This document shows, piece after piece, positions 15,645 through 16,239 of a DNA stretch of 16,239 nucleotides. Origin of the DNA: an uncultured Armatimonadota bacterium (GTDB taxonomy: Bacteria > Armatimonadota > Fimbriimonadia > Fimbriimonadales > Fimbriimonadaceae); contig CAMLEL010000012.1 in the NCBI GenBank assembly GCA_946478935.1, positions 1 to 16,239 on the forward strand, given 5' to 3'. A program made the translations under genes and the position numbers. Under the pieces are notes generated by a model that made no database searches, was not told the DNA's origin, and worked only from the letters and a program-made list of their open reading frames with translations. Within the stretch, counting starts at the first letter, position 1; each line of letters starts with the position of its first letter.

Positions 15645-16040
15645 GTGAGGAGACTTGAGAAGTTTCGGGGGATCTTCTACGCAGCCGCAGCCTACAACTT
15701 GGTTTGGTCGATGGCAGTCTCCCTGGCTCCCAACTTCGCGTTCGACATTTTGTCGATCTCTCGCCCCAACTATCCTGCTCTTTGGCAATGCATCGGCATG
15801 ATGGTGGGGACGTTTTCGATAGGATACTGGCTTGTTGCCCGTGATCCAGAGCGATATGGATCCTTTGTTTGGATCGGTCTGGCTGGCAAAGTGCTTGGCC
15901 CGTTGGGATACATTGTGGCGGCCGCATCGAACCAACTTCCGGTTCAATTCGGATGGATTTGTCTCACGAACGATGTCATCTGGTGGATTCCTTTCATCGC
16001 CTTTCTCGTGCATCATCGCAGATGGGAGTCCTCCCGGTGA
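15645..16040 (+). CDS. Small four-helix membrane protein, function unknown
   Basis: The protein has 131 residues. Four hydrophobic segments lie near 12-30, 45-62, 70-90 and 97-118. Short motifs PNYPALWQCIGMMVG (about 41-55), LGPLGY (about 84-89) and LTNDVIWW (about 106-113) resemble a family of small conserved bacterial membrane proteins that has no settled function. The frame is open from 15540, but that part overlaps the divergent DUF4166 gene; GTG 15645 is chosen because a well-spaced -10 box precedes it and the conserved-looking part starts there. Its stop overlaps the next start as GTGA, so the two are translationally coupled. Confidence 0.75.
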   Translation: MRRLEKFRGIFYAAAAYNLVWSMAVSLAPNFAFDILSISRPNYPALWQCIGMMVGTFSIGYWLVARDPERYGSFVWIGLAGKVLGPLGYIVAAASNQLPVQFGWICLTNDVIWWIPFIAFLVHHRRWESSR

Positions 16041-16239
16041 ATCCGCTCGATCAGATTCGCGCCACTTGCTTGAACCTGCCCGATGTCGAAGAGCGGATGA
16101 GTCACGGAGAACCGGCCTGGTTCATCAAAGGCAAACGCCAATTTGCCTGCTTCGCTGACCATCATCACGATCATCGGGTCGCGGTCTGGTTTGCCGCCAA
16201 AGAGGGATTGCAAGAGCATTTGGTGGAATCCAACCCCGA
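16037..16239 (+). CDS. MmcQ/YjbR-family protein, partial at the window end
   Basis: The first 67 residues are present. The pattern LNLPDVEERMSHGEPAWF (13-30), then KGKRQFACF and RVAVWFAAKEG, matches the MmcQ/YjbR family of small proteins with a YjbR-type fold, often suggested to bind DNA or small ligands; the function is not established. The GTG start has GGGAG 8 nt upstream and overlaps the previous stop by 4 nt. An in-frame ATG at 16022 lacks a ribosome binding site. A His-rich stretch HHHDH (48-52) stands out. The C-terminal half lies beyond the window. Confidence 0.82.
   Translation, partial: MNPLDQIRATCLNLPDVEERMSHGEPAWFIKGKRQFACFADHHHDHRVAVWFAAKEGLQEHLVESNP

Noticed and set aside
15618..16016. 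N-terminal extension of the DUF4166 protein up to 16016
   Set aside because: The added 133 residues have no family match, are rich in Arg/Pro/His like a shadow frame, and overlap the plus-strand membrane gene.

Overview
The window comes from a moderately GC-rich bacterium, by eye a little over half G+C, that uses many GTG and TTG start codons. An Armatimonadota (Fimbriimonas-like) origin would fit the combination of a PEP-CTERM-tailed CHRD protein, frequent leaderless-looking starts (a TAnnnT -10 box about 6 nt before the start codon) and housekeeping genes of ordinary bacterial type. Composition and motifs alone do not prove this. Most of the window is chromosomal housekeeping; no phage, IS element, CRISPR array or known defence system was seen.

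Layout. (1) 1-4335, minus: a very large soluble hybrid histidine kinase of the Nik1/Os-1 type. It has a tandem HAMP array, GAF, coiled coil, HisKA and HATPase, and is cut at the start of a receiver domain by the window edge. The first ~57 bases also read, on the plus strand, as a hydantoinase-A signature, so the left edge may be an assembly junction. (2) 4336-4767: divergent intergenic region. (3) 4768-7628, plus: O-acetylhomoserine sulfhydrylase (metY), flavin prenyltransferase (ubiX) and a TIGR01777-type SDR epimerase. (4) 7678-10946, plus: the proteostasis cluster tig-clpP-clpX (trigger factor, then protease and unfoldase subunits of ClpXP). (5) 11016-11089: tRNA-Gln(CUG) with its own promoter. 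(6) 11102-13802, minus: CHRD/PEP-CTERM exported protein, ankyrin-repeat protein with a long structured leader, and a small cupin. (7) 13861-14583, plus: exported YbaY-META protein. (8) 14587-15617, minus: a two-gene unit of a DUF4166 protein and a five-helix membrane protein. (9) 15645-16239, plus: a four-helix membrane protein overlapping an MmcQ/YjbR-family gene that runs off the window.

Functional links are clearest for tig/clpP/clpX: nascent-chain chaperone plus the ATP-dependent protease. metY serves sulfur assimilation into homocysteine, and ubiX supplies prenylated FMN to a UbiD-type decarboxylase encoded elsewhere. The right third is a set of short, mostly uncharacterised transcription units arranged divergently and convergently with very tight spacing. 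The observations most worth following are the two-unit super-period of the HAMP array, the recurring leaderless -10/start architecture, the structured leader of the ankyrin gene, the back-to-back divergent -10 boxes at 15625-15638, and the possible chimeric left edge.
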